A DNA stretch of 32,712 bases from Pseudomonadales bacterium (GTDB lineage: Bacteria > Pseudomonadota > Gammaproteobacteria > Pseudomonadales > Pseudohongiellaceae): NCBI GenBank assembly GCA_022825945.1, contig JAJDVS010000089.1:1-32712 (forward strand), in the 5' to 3' direction. The position numbers and the translations under genes were made by a program. The notes under the pieces were generated by a model. That model was not told the DNA's origin. It saw only the letters and a list, made by a program, of their open reading frames with translations, and did no database searches. Below, piece after piece: positions 1 to 7,483 of the stretch (the stretch's first letter is position 1; each line of letters begins with the position of its first letter).

Positions 1-2003
1 GATGGTTCGGCTCTCGACCCGTTTTTCCGTATTTGTTCGAGGATTTCGCAGCTCCGGCCGCCAATAGGCAAATCGCCGGTCTCGTAGACGCATCGCGCCC
101 CGGACAGGTCCGGAAGTTCGGCCCCGGGGTCGCTGCGAAACCCGGCCAATTCGTCAAGCGGCGTTGTGAGGATTTGCGAGTTTTCCCCCGCATCCTGGGG
201 TGAGTGCGAAAACAGCAGGCTGTTCCGGCTCAGACTGCCGAGGGTTTCACGGCAGCGCCGGCACAGATGTTCGCTGCTTGCCGGAGACAGGCCGTCATGC
301 ACGAGCAGCAGCTTGAGCCGCGTTTCGGGAAACGCCTCCCGGCTGGCGAGATCACCGAGAAAGATCGCCGCCAAGCCGCTTTCGCCCAGTGGCCCGCGGC
401 GGTCGACAAAATCCGCCACCACGGCGGACAGCACGGTGACGATCGAAGCCTCGGCGAGATTCGCCAACGCGATTTTCGCCTCTTCCGGCGACAGGTTGCC
501 CCGCACCACGTGCATGCCGACCTGGAAGGCCTTGTCGTTCGACCAGTTGCGCAGGATTTCCGCGGCATCCCCGGCGTCCGCCATGGGGATTTCCGCAATC
601 TGGCCGCGCATTTCCGCAACGTCCATTTCCCGGGTCCAGTACAACCGCGTCAGGCCGCGGCGGGCAATGGACTCGGATTCCGGGTCCGGGCCGAAACCTC
701 TGGGCAGGTCGAGATCGGTGAACTCGCGGTCCTGGAGGTTGTCGAGCAATTCCGGGTTGCTTTCTATCCACCGGGCGAGCCTCGGTTCGGCGGCGAAAAT
801 CTCGACGATGGCGTCGAAAGCCTCCGGGCGGGAGACGGCAACCGAACTGTCATAGGCGCTCCAGTCCTCGATCTCCGGGTAAAAGCGCCTGCGCCATTGA
901 TCCACCAGCGGGTCCATCAGCCTGAACCAGCGCTTCGGCCATAGCACCACCGACATCAGATCGCCGTAGCATCCCGGCAACTGGGGCGATTCGTCGGCAT
1001 TGCGGAACTGCAGCAGGGGATAGTGCCGGCTCGCCATGGCATGATGGTCCGCGTGACGCTGCATGTTGAAGAACATCCAGTTGCTGTACTTCCAGTCGGC
1101 GCTCCAGGAATGGCGGGGCATGACCTTCTCCCAGCGTCCGTTCTCCAGACGGACCCGGCGCAGCCCGTAGTGCTGCAGATAGTTACTGATCTTCATCGAA
1201 ACAACGCAGCCATAGCCGAACAGGATGAAGACGAGCAAGGCCCAGATGCCCCCCATCCAGTAAGTCAGGCCGAACCAGAACGCCAGGCCCAGGCCGTAGC
1301 GCCAGAAGGGATTGCTGGCGTGCCAGACCGGCAGTTGCCTGCGCGCCAGCCGCTCCCGGGCGACTCTCCAGGATTGGGTCAGATTGCTGGCGATTTCCCT
1401 GGGCAGGTACGCCCAGAAGCTCTCCCCCTTGCGGGCCGATCCCGCATCGTATGGCGTACCCACCTGGGCGTGATGGACATAGACATGTTCGGTGGCGTAT
1501 TGCGGATACGAAGCCGAGGCGAGCAGGAATTCCGCAAGGCGTCTTTCCCAGGTCGTGCGGCGATGCACGAGTTCGTGGCCGACGATGAAAACCGCCTGGG
1601 CCTCGGTTACCAGAATGAGCGCCAGCAATACGTCTTCCCAGACGGCGAATGGATTGGCCACCAGAATCTGCCACATGCCGAAGATCAGCGTGGGGGGCCA
1701 CAACACCGCCCACAACCACACCGGAACGTTATGCCAGCGCAACTGCCGCTCCGGGGTCCTGGTCGGGTCCATGTTGCGCCCGTCCAGTCCGATCAGCTTG
1801 TCTACCCTGCCGCCGACGGTGGCGAAGAACAGAAACGGCGGCAACAGCCACCAGCCGCCGTACAGGATTGCGGCGAAGATCAGCGGAAATATCCCCAGGG
1901 GCAGGTAATGGGGCAGGGCGTTGAGCAGCGAGGGCTCGATGAGTCTGGGTGTTATGGCCTCTGGCAGGCTTGGCGCTCCAGTCGCCGCGCTATCTTGTGG
2001 CAT
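1..2003 (-). CDS. AlkB-like alkane monooxygenase fused to a GlnE-like (pseudo)adenylyltransferase domain, 3' end outside window
   Basis: An uninterrupted frame of at least 667 codons reads leftwards from ATG at 2003 and leaves the window. Residues 1 to about 385 are an AlkB-type non-haem diiron membrane hydroxylase: hydrophobic segments near 30-75, 95-140 and 235-265, and the three histidine boxes HELVHRR (about 140), EHVYVHH (about 170) and NMQRHADHH (about 312). The family oxidises terminal carbons of alkanes or related hydrophobic substrates using rubredoxin electrons. From about residue 395 the sequence follows GlnE: a PELLDNL segment, then LRNWSNDKAFQVGMHVVRG, then a nucleotidyltransferase-like stretch. 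The usual GKLG...SDxDL becomes GDLASREAFPETRLKL, and the later EVDxRLRP motif is not recognisable, so catalysis by this domain is unlikely. No stop or frameshift separates the parts. AlkB assignment is strong; the GlnE-like assignment rests on pattern recognition. Confidence 0.85.
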   Translation of the reverse strand, partial: MPQDSAATGAPSLPEAITPRLIEPSLLNALPHYLPLGIFPLIFAAILYGGWWLLPPFLFFATVGGRVDKLIGLDGRNMDPTRTPERQLRWHNVPVWLWAVLWPPTLIFGMWQILVANPFAVWEDVLLALILVTEAQAVFIVGHELVHRRTTWERRLAEFLLASASYPQYATEHVYVHHAQVGTPYDAGSARKGESFWAYLPREIASNLTQSWRVARERLARRQLPVWHASNPFWRYGLGLAFWFGLTYWMGGIWALLVFILFGYGCVVSMKISNYLQHYGLRRVRLENGRWEKVMPRHSWSADWKYSNWMFFNMQRHADHHAMASRHYPLLQFRNADESPQLPGCYGDLMSVVLWPKRWFRLMDPLVDQWRRRFYPEIEDWSAYDSSVAVSRPEAFDAIVEIFAAEPRLARWIESNPELLDNLQDREFTDLDLPRGFGPDPESESIARRGLTRLYWTREMDVAEMRGQIAEIPMADAGDAAEILRNWSNDKAFQVGMHVVRGNLSPEEAKIALANLAEASIVTVLSAVVADFVDRRGPLGESGLAAIFLGDLASREAFPETRLKLLLVHDGLSPASSEHLCRRCRETLGSLSRNSLLFSHSPQDAGENSQILTTPLDELAGFRSDPGAELPDLSGARCVYETGDLPIGGRSCEILEQIRKNGSRAEP

Positions 2004-2027
2004 TGCATCGTCCCGGCGGTTTGCCAT

Positions 2028-2044
2028 TTACCAGGCTATGGTAA
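2028..2044. promoter_or_regulatory. Palindrome in the divergent promoter region (possible operator)
   Basis: TTACCA-GGCTA-TGGTAA is a perfect 6-bp inverted repeat with a 5-nt spacer. It lies 25 bp upstream of the leftward monooxygenase start and about 100 bp upstream of the rightward methyltransferase start. The position between divergent genes fits a shared transcription-factor site. No regulator gene is visible nearby, so its use is inferred. Confidence 0.35.
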
Positions 2045-2142
2045 CACTGGCGCGAATAGGCGAAAATCCCCGGTCGGGGAAACCGGAAGAAAACTGGGAC
2101 GGTAGAATGGGCCAACGCAATAAAGACAAGGAATCCCATGCC

Positions 2143-2925
2143 ATGCATGGCAGCAAGGTTGTGGGTTACTACGACACGGAAACCACCGGGTTGTATCTCA
2201 CTGGGTGGAACCGCGACCATATCCATTTCGGACTGTTCGAACCCGGCGAATGCCCAAAGCCAAACGAATGGTTCAGGGATTCGGAAATCCATGCGCGCGC
2301 CATGGTGCGGATGGTGGAAACCACCGTGGCTCCCGCTGAAATCGAGCGGCAGCATCATGTTGTGGATGCCGGCTGCGGTGTGGGCGGAGCGGTTATCCAT
2401 CTCGCCCGGTCACGAGGCTGTCGGGTCACCGGGGTGAATATCGTCCCCCAGCATCTGCCTTTCCCCGATCACTCCGTCGATGTGGTCCTCAATATCGAAA
2501 GCGCCTGCCACTATGCCGACCGGCGCAATTTCCTGCGTGAAGTCCACCGCATTCTGAAGCCAAAGGGAAAAATCGTGGCGACGGACTGGATGGCGCGCGA
2601 CGGCTTGACCGACGTGCAATACGAAAGGTACATCGAGCCAATCTGTGAGCCTTACGCCCTGCCCAGCCTGGAATGTCCGGCCTCCTACCGGGAAATACTC
2701 GCCGAAGCGGGTCTTGAAGTTCGGGAATTCGAGGATTTTCATGGAAAAGATGCGGCCAATGTGCAAATCGTGGAAAACGCCTGCAAACTGATGGCCGGCT
2801 TGATGATCGGGGGAATACGCACACCCGAGTTGCGTCGCCTGTACGGCCAGATTCAACCGCTTCATGAAGCCTGGAGCGGCGGCTATTTTGAACTCAGGCG
2901 TTATTGCGCCCAGAAGGCGGCATAG
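2143..2925 (+). CDS. SAM-dependent class I methyltransferase, with motif II region apparently deleted
   Basis: The product (about 260 aa) has the glycine-rich SAM loop VVDAGCGVGGAVIHLA, then PFPDHSVDVVLNIESACH and an LREVHRILKPKGKIVATDW block. This is the pattern of the tocopherol/sterol/cyclopropane-type small-molecule methyltransferases. In relatives about 25-30 residues separate the strand-2 GV(N/T) segment from the LPFPD segment, including the SxxQ helix and an acidic pre-LPF motif. Here VTGVNIVPQHL runs straight into PFPD, so that stretch is missing in frame. I prefer ATG at 2143, which has AAGGA ten bases upstream and gives MHGSKVVGYYD, matching the family N-terminus; ATG at 2107 is an in-frame alternative. 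The gene is divergent from the monooxygenase. The substrate is unknown, and the shortened core may impair SAM binding. Confidence 0.8.
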   Translation: MHGSKVVGYYDTETTGLYLTGWNRDHIHFGLFEPGECPKPNEWFRDSEIHARAMVRMVETTVAPAEIERQHHVVDAGCGVGGAVIHLARSRGCRVTGVNIVPQHLPFPDHSVDVVLNIESACHYADRRNFLREVHRILKPKGKIVATDWMARDGLTDVQYERYIEPICEPYALPSLECPASYREILAEAGLEVREFEDFHGKDAANVQIVENACKLMAGLMIGGIRTPELRRLYGQIQPLHEAWSGGYFELRRYCAQKAA

Positions 2926-2957
2926 AAGCCCGCGCCACAGGAATTCACGGCTGCAAA
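2924..2957. repeat. Dispersed repeat, copy also found at the start of tsaC
   Basis: On the minus strand this reads as GCAGCCGTGAATTCCTG followed by a GGCGC(A/G)GGCT segment. The same word occurs at 26274-26303 inside the 5' end of the tsaC reading frame. Translated in one frame it gives AAVNSCGAG. It sits directly behind the methyltransferase stop codon. Confidence 0.55.
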
Positions 2958-2980
2958 TCCGCTCTCATCCCCGGCCCCGC

Positions 2981-3397
2981 TCAGCGCGGGTCCAGCCGCA
3001 GGAAGCGGCGGGGCGGAAAGCCGGTGAGAAAGCGGACGAGCAAGCCGACATCGTAGGCTTCCGCCACCCGCGCAAGCTCGGCGCCGCTCAGCGGCACGGC
3101 GAGATAGGGCGCGGGTTCGCCATCGGTTGCCACTTCCACTTGCGGATATTCCATCGCCTGGCGGTACCACTGCCGCGGCCAGTGGTTCGCGGCGACGTAG
3201 AGATTGCCGTCGATATCGCGCCGGGAAAGCACCCGTTCGCTGCGGGCGCCATCGTCGCCGGTGGTGACGATGACAATGCTGTCGCCGCCGAATGGCTGAA
3301 AGTAGCCGATCAGGGACTCGAATGCGACCACGAGCAAAACGTATGCCGCCGCCGCAATGACGCCAATGCGGATCCAGCCTGGAATTCCCTCGAGCAT
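2981..3397 (-). CDS. Nitroreductase/deazaflavin-dependent oxidoreductase family protein (DUF385-like), membrane-anchored
   Basis: The 138-aa protein begins with one hydrophobic segment (about residues 10-28). It then has the split-barrel signature IVIVTTGDDGARSERVL, followed by GNLYVAANHW and WYRQAMEYPQVEV. These correspond to the TTGRKSG...R, VVAS and WYxNLxANPxV elements of DUF385/F420-dependent nitroreductase-like proteins. The canonical RKSG basic patch is altered to DDGA, so cofactor use is uncertain. ATG at 3397 has a strong GGAGGGGG upstream. The gene is convergent with the methyltransferase. Family membership is likely; the activity is unknown. Confidence 0.65.
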   Translation of the reverse strand: MLEGIPGWIRIGVIAAAAYVLLVVAFESLIGYFQPFGGDSIVIVTTGDDGARSERVLSRRDIDGNLYVAANHWPRQWYRQAMEYPQVEVATDGEPAPYLAVPLSGAELARVAEAYDVGLLVRFLTGFPPRRFLRLDPR

Positions 3398-3503
3398 GAT
3401 ATCCCCCTCCCGGATGCGTTCCTGTCAGGGCCAAACTTATGCCATAACCGCGCCAGCATGCAACAGGGGCCATTCCCGCCATTCCGCAGAGCCCCATACT
3501 CTC

Positions 3504-3649
3504 ATCCTGCGTGGAGCCCCACCTGTCATCCTGCGCGGAGCCCCCGCCCCCACCTGTCATCCTGCGCGGAGCGAAGCGCAGTCGCAGGATCTCCCCGACG
3601 GGGCCACTGCACAAGATTCTGCGACTACGCTTCGCTTCGCGCGGAATGA
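3504..3649. repeat. Tandem partial copies of a palindromic intergenic repeat with a long hairpin
   Basis: The word TCATCCTGCGCGGAGC (with one CTGCGTGG variant) occurs three times, about 28 and 32 bp apart. The last copy continues into a long inverted repeat: 3570-3592 pairs with 3614-3636 at 21 of 23 positions, and weaker pairing extends to about 3557/3649. A related hairpin lies at 28717-28776 between aroE and the cox operon. This looks like a REP-type dispersed palindrome rather than a gene. In the 3398-4215 stretch I see no intact gene. Confidence 0.7.
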
Positions 3650-3743
3650 AGGACGCTGAGACGCAGTCTGGGGCCATCGCGCAGGGCTGCCGGGGCGCAG
3701 GCTCCTGGGCTGGCGGCATTACCTTTTCAGCCTGGACAGCATT

Positions 3744-3880
3744 TTGGCGCAAGAGCACAGGCAAAAACCCGATCCCGATGATGCAATGCAGGCGCAGCCG
3801 GCCAATCCCGGCCGGCGCGAACTGCTCAAGGGCGCCGGGCTTGTTGGCGCCGCGGCGGTCGGCGCCTGGGAGCATGGGAT
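3744..3880 (+). pseudogene. Fragment encoding a Tat-type signal peptide start
   Basis: From TTG at 3744 the frame encodes a short polar lead followed by GRRELLKGAGLVGAAAVGAW. This is a twin-arginine motif with hydrophobic core, as found at the N-terminus of exported cofactor enzymes. Beyond about 3880 the reading frame has no recognisable domain and merges with repeat sequence. It is probably the remaining 5' end of a lost gene. There is no clear ribosome binding site. Confidence 0.3.
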
Positions 3881-4078
3881 GGCGCGCCATGTTCATCTGC
3901 ATGACAAGGAAAGTGCAGTAGCCAATGATGCCGGCCAGGGAGTTGACTGCGCGCAAGCCAAAAGGTTAAATACCGCCCCTCCACAAGCGCCTTGCCCAGG
4001 TAATTCAAGAAGTCGGGACCGGGGGTTGGCGGAGGCCATAACTTTCGCGCCAGGGAGATGGCATGCAAGAAGTCTAAG

Positions 4079-4105
4079 GAAGCTCTAATCAAGTCAGAGC
4101 TTCCC
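4079..4105. repeat. Hairpin repeat (GAAGCTCTAATCAAGTCAGAGCTTC), copy A
   Basis: GAAGCTCTAA and TCAGAGCTTC form a 10-bp stem with one mismatch around TCAAG. A perfect copy is found at 26843-26867, directly abutting the 73-bp repeat there. Here about 110 bp separates it from the 73-bp repeat at 4216. Confidence 0.6.
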
Positions 4106-4215
4106 TGCGGCACAAGGATGTGTCGCCGAATTCGATGGGTGAAGGCAAGCGTTTTCGAAGCGCGGCCGCAACGGTACGGAGCTACGCTCCGTAACTGGAG
4201 CAAGCCATTGAATTC

Positions 4216-4288
4216 GTGAGCAAAACAAAACCACGCTTTTGTTTTGCGATAATGAAAAATTCCAGGGAGGGAGTTTTTCAGAGAATAC
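4216..4288 (+). repeat. 73-bp dispersed repeat upstream of tRNA-Phe (copy A), with extended -10 motif
   Basis: This segment matches 26868-26940 almost base for base over 73 bp. It contains an AAAACAAAA/TTTTGTTTT stem, then TGCGATAAT (extended -10 form, GATAAT at 4248-4253), then an AAAAATTCC...GGAGTTTTT partial inverted repeat. It ends five bases before the mature tRNA-Phe. Because the same orientation and gene-proximal placement recur before hemF, the repeat may supply a promoter. That role is inferred. Confidence 0.65.
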
Positions 4289-4293
4289 CTAAT

Positions 4294-4369
<76 letters not shown>

Positions 4370-4444
4370 GACCCGCCTGCTCATACCCTGTCACAATACG
4401 CCATAAATACCATACAGAACAATCTCTTATAGGGATTTTCCCTG

Positions 4445-5659
4445 TTGACTCCTGCGCGAGAATACGCTAGATTTCGTTCTCATACGTTGCACAAAAAAGG
4501 ACACAAAAAACGTGTTACAAGGCAAATTGACCCAAAACTGGTCCGTGCGATCACCGAACCCGGGTTTTACGGCGACGGCAACACCCTGTTCCTGCGGGTA
4601 GCGCCGGGCGGCTCGAAGCAGTGGGTTCAGCGGCTCACCGTACATGGCAGACGCCGCAGCATCGGTCTGGGCGGCGTGAGTTATGTGACGCTCGCCGAGG
4701 CCCGCGAGGCGACGCTGGAAAACCGGCGCGTGGCCCGCCGTGGCGGGGACCCGCTGGCCGAGAAGCGGCGGGCGAATGCGCCCCGGTTCCGCGAAGCGGC
4801 CCAAAACACCTGGGAATCCCTGCGCCCCCGCTGGCGCAACGCGAAGGTAGCCGCCAACTGGCTGCAGCAATTGGAGCGCCACGCGATGAAACGGCTCGGG
4901 GACCTGCCCGTGAACCAGATTGACCGCGAGGACGTTCTGGCTGTCCTGACGCCGATCTGGGGCAGGAAGCAGGAAACCGCCCGGCGGGTGCGCCGCTATA
5001 TCCGCACCACGCTGGACTGGTGCCTGGCCCATGGTTTTGTGGATACCAATGTGGCGGGCGACTCCATCAACGGCGCCCTGCCCCGCATGGCCTCCGTCAA
5101 GGCGCATTACAAGGCGCTTCCGTATGGGGAGGTTTCGGAAGTGCTGCAGGCGGTGGAAGCTTCGGGAGCATCCTCGACTGTCCGGCTTGCGCTGCGATTC
5201 CTGATCTTTACCGCCGCCAGGTCGGGAGAGGTTCGCGGCGCGGTCTGGTCCGAAATCGACACCGGCAAGCGCGTCTGGAAAATCCCGGGCGAGCGGATGA
5301 AGGCTGGCGCCGAACATCGCGTGCCGCTAACCGGGCCGACGGTGGAAATTATCAAGCGCGCAAAAAAGCTCCACAAAGGCGGCGATCTTGTTTTCCCTTC
5401 GCCCGTCCGCCGCGACTGTCCAATCTCGGACGCCACATTGAGCAAGCTGTTGCGCTCCACCGGCGTTGCCGGCCAGGCCACTGTGCATGGCTTCCGCTCG
5501 ACGTTCCGGGACTGGTGCGCGGATACCGGCAAGCCGCGGGAGCTTGCCGAGGCCGCGCTCGCGCACACGGTGGGCGGTGTCGAAGGAGCGTATTTCAGAT
5601 CCGACCTTTTCGAGCGGCGGCGGGGATTGATGGATGACTGGGCGGAGTATTTGACGTGA
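4445..5659 (+). CDS. Tyrosine-recombinase integrase of the island
   Basis: Up to 404 aa. The N-terminus (KLVRAITEPGFYGDGNTLFLRVAPGGSKQW) is the arm-type DNA-binding domain of P4-like integrases. A SAM-like core-binding domain follows (about 115-205), then the catalytic domain with ARSGEVR (first Arg near 258), HGFRSTFRDW (His-x-x-Arg near 348-351), LAHTVGGVEGAYFRSD (His/Tyr, Tyr near 382). All key residues appear present, so it is probably functional in excision and integration at tRNA-Phe. No in-frame ATG precedes the conserved start: TTG at 4445 or TTG at 4487 are the candidates, both weak, so low expression is expected. It lies 75 bp behind the tRNA. Confidence 0.93.
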   Translation: MTPAREYARFRSHTLHKKGHKKRVTRQIDPKLVRAITEPGFYGDGNTLFLRVAPGGSKQWVQRLTVHGRRRSIGLGGVSYVTLAEAREATLENRRVARRGGDPLAEKRRANAPRFREAAQNTWESLRPRWRNAKVAANWLQQLERHAMKRLGDLPVNQIDREDVLAVLTPIWGRKQETARRVRRYIRTTLDWCLAHGFVDTNVAGDSINGALPRMASVKAHYKALPYGEVSEVLQAVEASGASSTVRLALRFLIFTAARSGEVRGAVWSEIDTGKRVWKIPGERMKAGAEHRVPLTGPTVEIIKRAKKLHKGGDLVFPSPVRRDCPISDATLSKLLRSTGVAGQATVHGFRSTFRDWCADTGKPRELAEAALAHTVGGVEGAYFRSDLFERRRGLMDDWAEYLT

Positions 5660-5691
5660 ACTATCGACACGAGTTGAAGTGAGAGGAGATT

Positions 5692-5886
5692 ATGATCCAC
5701 ATGTGGTTTCGCTGCCGGAAGTTCCCCCTGATTTACAGTGGATTGGCGAATCAAGTGATTGACTTTCATGGGAATATTGTGTTTTTTGCTATTCAGATTT
5801 GTTCCCATGCATATGATGTCTTAATAATTGATTCCATTACTGTCCAGTTAAATTCTAGCAGGCTGCGGAAAGACCATGTTTCGTAG
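5692..5886 (+). CDS. Small ORF running into an insertion element (doubtful)
   Basis: ATG at 5692 follows GAGGAG closely and opens a 64-codon frame with a hydrophobic, AT-rich middle. Its last ten codons lie inside the IS-derived element that begins at 5859. With that element removed the frame would stop after a few codons. No family is recognised, and it may not be a gene. Confidence 0.25.
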   Translation: MIHMWFRCRKFPLIYSGLANQVIDFHGNIVFFAIQICSHAYDVLIIDSITVQLNSSRLRKDHVS

Positions 5887-6494
5887 CTTAACTTCCCGCT
5901 TTTTCGAGAAAATTCAAACTCTGGACAGTATCCGCTCAGGATTGATAACCTCAAATTCACTCCCGGCAGTAGCCATCGCGTAATTTGCCGGCACCAAAAT
6001 GCCATAAACTGCCCCCATCTCTCATCCCCATCACGTCGAATCCGCCAGCAGTTTCGGCATCCGGGCCAGATTGTAGGCCGCCAGCACCAGCGTGAATTGC
6101 CAGTCAACCTTCGCCAACCCCCGGTGCCGCGTCTCCGCCATGACCCCAATCGTCTTCATCCAGCCGAAGATTTCCTCCACGCGCTTGCGCACCACCTGGC
6201 TTGCCTGGTAATCCGCGTTCTCCGCCAACTTCTCCGGCGCGATGCCGGGGAGGCCTTCCCGGGAATACAGCCTGTCGAAATCTTCCGAAAGCGCCTTCAG
6301 CGTGTCGTCAGACAACGTCCGGATGGCGCGTAACGGATGCTGTGCTGGTATCCGGTCTTCCAGATTCACATAGCTGAACAATTGCTTGGTTTGCGTGTCC
6401 GCGCCTCGCATGCCAGTCTCCAGAAAACAACAGAAAATTGGACTCAATCTTAACAGAATGGGCGCTAAAGACGGGTTTTTCAGCAGCCTGCTAG
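5855..6494 (-). mobile_element. Non-autonomous IS5-like element (internally deleted), CTAG target duplication
   Basis: The ends are inverted repeats: CAGGCTGCGGAAAGACC at 5859 inward and, on the other strand, CAGGCTGCTGAAAAACC from 6490 inward. Both ends are flanked by CTAG (5855-5858 and 6491-6494), a YTAR-type target typical of IS5 relatives. The interior (632 bp) encodes only the two ends of a transposase. The right-hand CTAG contains the TAG stop of the neighbouring gene, so the insertion duplicated and preserved that stop. Confidence 0.8.
6031..6411 (-). pseudogene. IS5-family transposase, large internal deletion
   Basis: From ATG at 6411 the first 70 or so residues (FSYVNLEDRIPAQHPLRAIR...PEKL) are the conserved N-terminus of an IS5-family transposase. 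The frame then jumps directly to the C-terminal signature VVRKRVEEIFGWMKT...RHRGLAKVDWQFTLVLAAYNLARM. The DDE catalytic core, roughly 200 residues or more, is absent although the frame stays open. It cannot be an active transposase. The element would need a complete relative elsewhere to move. Confidence 0.85.
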
Positions 6495-7483
6495 GCCCAT
6501 ATTGAAATGAAATACAGCGATACTCCCATGCCAATAGCGACTAAAATTATCCAGCCAACCAATTTCGGATATCTGCTGCCGCTAGCTTTCTTCATATCTG
6601 TTATGTTCTTCACGACATCCAGCAACCACTTTTGTTTGATCGGTTTTCGCAAAGCGGAGTAGTAGTTTACAACTTCTTCCGAAGAATGTTTAGATGAAGT
6701 TGTGAGTGGCCAATTCAATTGCCAATCTTTACGAGATAAGAGTTGATGTTTTTTCTTAATATGCTCAGGAACCTGTCGAGTAGAATCGATATCTCGGTCA
6801 TCAATGGGGTTTATCGTGTCAGAAAATTTACTGATGTCGTCGTCTGGTGCTACCGACCAAGCTTCCAGAACCTGAGAACCCAATACTGCTTGGAACAATT
6901 GCTCATCACATCCCATATAAGTGGTATTCAAATCGATATCCGTCGTTATCCACCAACCAAAATACTCGCACCAAACAAGATTTGCTGTCTGATCCCAACC
7001 TTCAAAAAATGCTAAATCGATGTCCGACAATGATGCGCGAAAAATTTTCCACTCTCGATATTTGGTGTCAATGATAGCCGTGTCAGGAACGTATTTCCGG
7101 TAATTGCCCCCAAACCCTGGCCAGACACCTAGCCAGCAATTGTTGCTCTGGGAATGGCGAAATAGAAGGTCGCGCAAAGGTTGGCTAACAGCCGGAGGTA
7201 TCGTGCCCTCATTAGGAGGCGAAATTGAACTTCCATTCATTCTAGGGGCAGAGATGTTGTTCCATTGCATCAACGCATGGGGCTTCGCCCCAGTATAGTG
7301 TGCCATGTCGGCCCAACGAAGTGTTGTACAATGGTTTGAATCATTGCGCGACGCGGGATGAAAGATTCTCACGTATCTCTGGAATCCTTTGGGAACAAGA
7401 GAGATAACGCTATGTGATCGAAATGGTGCCATGCGCTCAAAATGGCGCATGACGGCTTGAACATTGTGGACTGGAGTCAGCAA
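6491..7483 (-). CDS. Uncharacterised protein with C-terminal membrane anchor, downstream of the LRR gene
   Basis: This 330-aa frame starts at TTG 7483, overlapping the LRR stop codon by 7 nt, which suggests translational coupling; ATG near residue 12 is an alternative. The N-terminal two thirds contain VPKGFQRYVRIFHPA, a CWLGVWPGFGG segment and WITTDIDLNTTYMGC. This arrangement resembles uncharacterised proteins common in actinobacteria (GFxxYxRxxHPA ... CWFxxWEGYG ... TEIDxxxTYVGG). A single hydrophobic helix closes the protein (about 308-328). The region is clearly AT-richer than the rest, pointing to transfer. No function is known to me. Its pairing with a secreted LRR protein could be effector/immunity-like, but nothing in the sequence proves this. 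Confidence 0.6.
   Translation of the reverse strand: MLTPVHNVQAVMRHFERMAPFRSHSVISLVPKGFQRYVRIFHPASRNDSNHCTTLRWADMAHYTGAKPHALMQWNNISAPRMNGSSISPPNEGTIPPAVSQPLRDLLFRHSQSNNCWLGVWPGFGGNYRKYVPDTAIIDTKYREWKIFRASLSDIDLAFFEGWDQTANLVWCEYFGWWITTDIDLNTTYMGCDEQLFQAVLGSQVLEAWSVAPDDDISKFSDTINPIDDRDIDSTRQVPEHIKKKHQLLSRKDWQLNWPLTTSSKHSSEEVVNYYSALRKPIKQKWLLDVVKNITDMKKASGSRYPKLVGWIILVAIGMGVSLYFISIWA

Noticed and set aside
1023-2105. A 360-codon rightward open frame
   Set aside because: It lies opposite the AlkB domain whose histidine boxes are clear.
3504-3580. Possible CRISPR-like array (three repeats)
   Set aside because: Repeats are only about 16 bp, spacers are themselves repeat-derived, and no cas genes are present. 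It is a REP-type repeat.
3826-4203. A 125-codon leftward open frame before tRNA-Phe
   Set aside because: It is made largely of the dispersed hairpin repeat read as protein, and has no motif.
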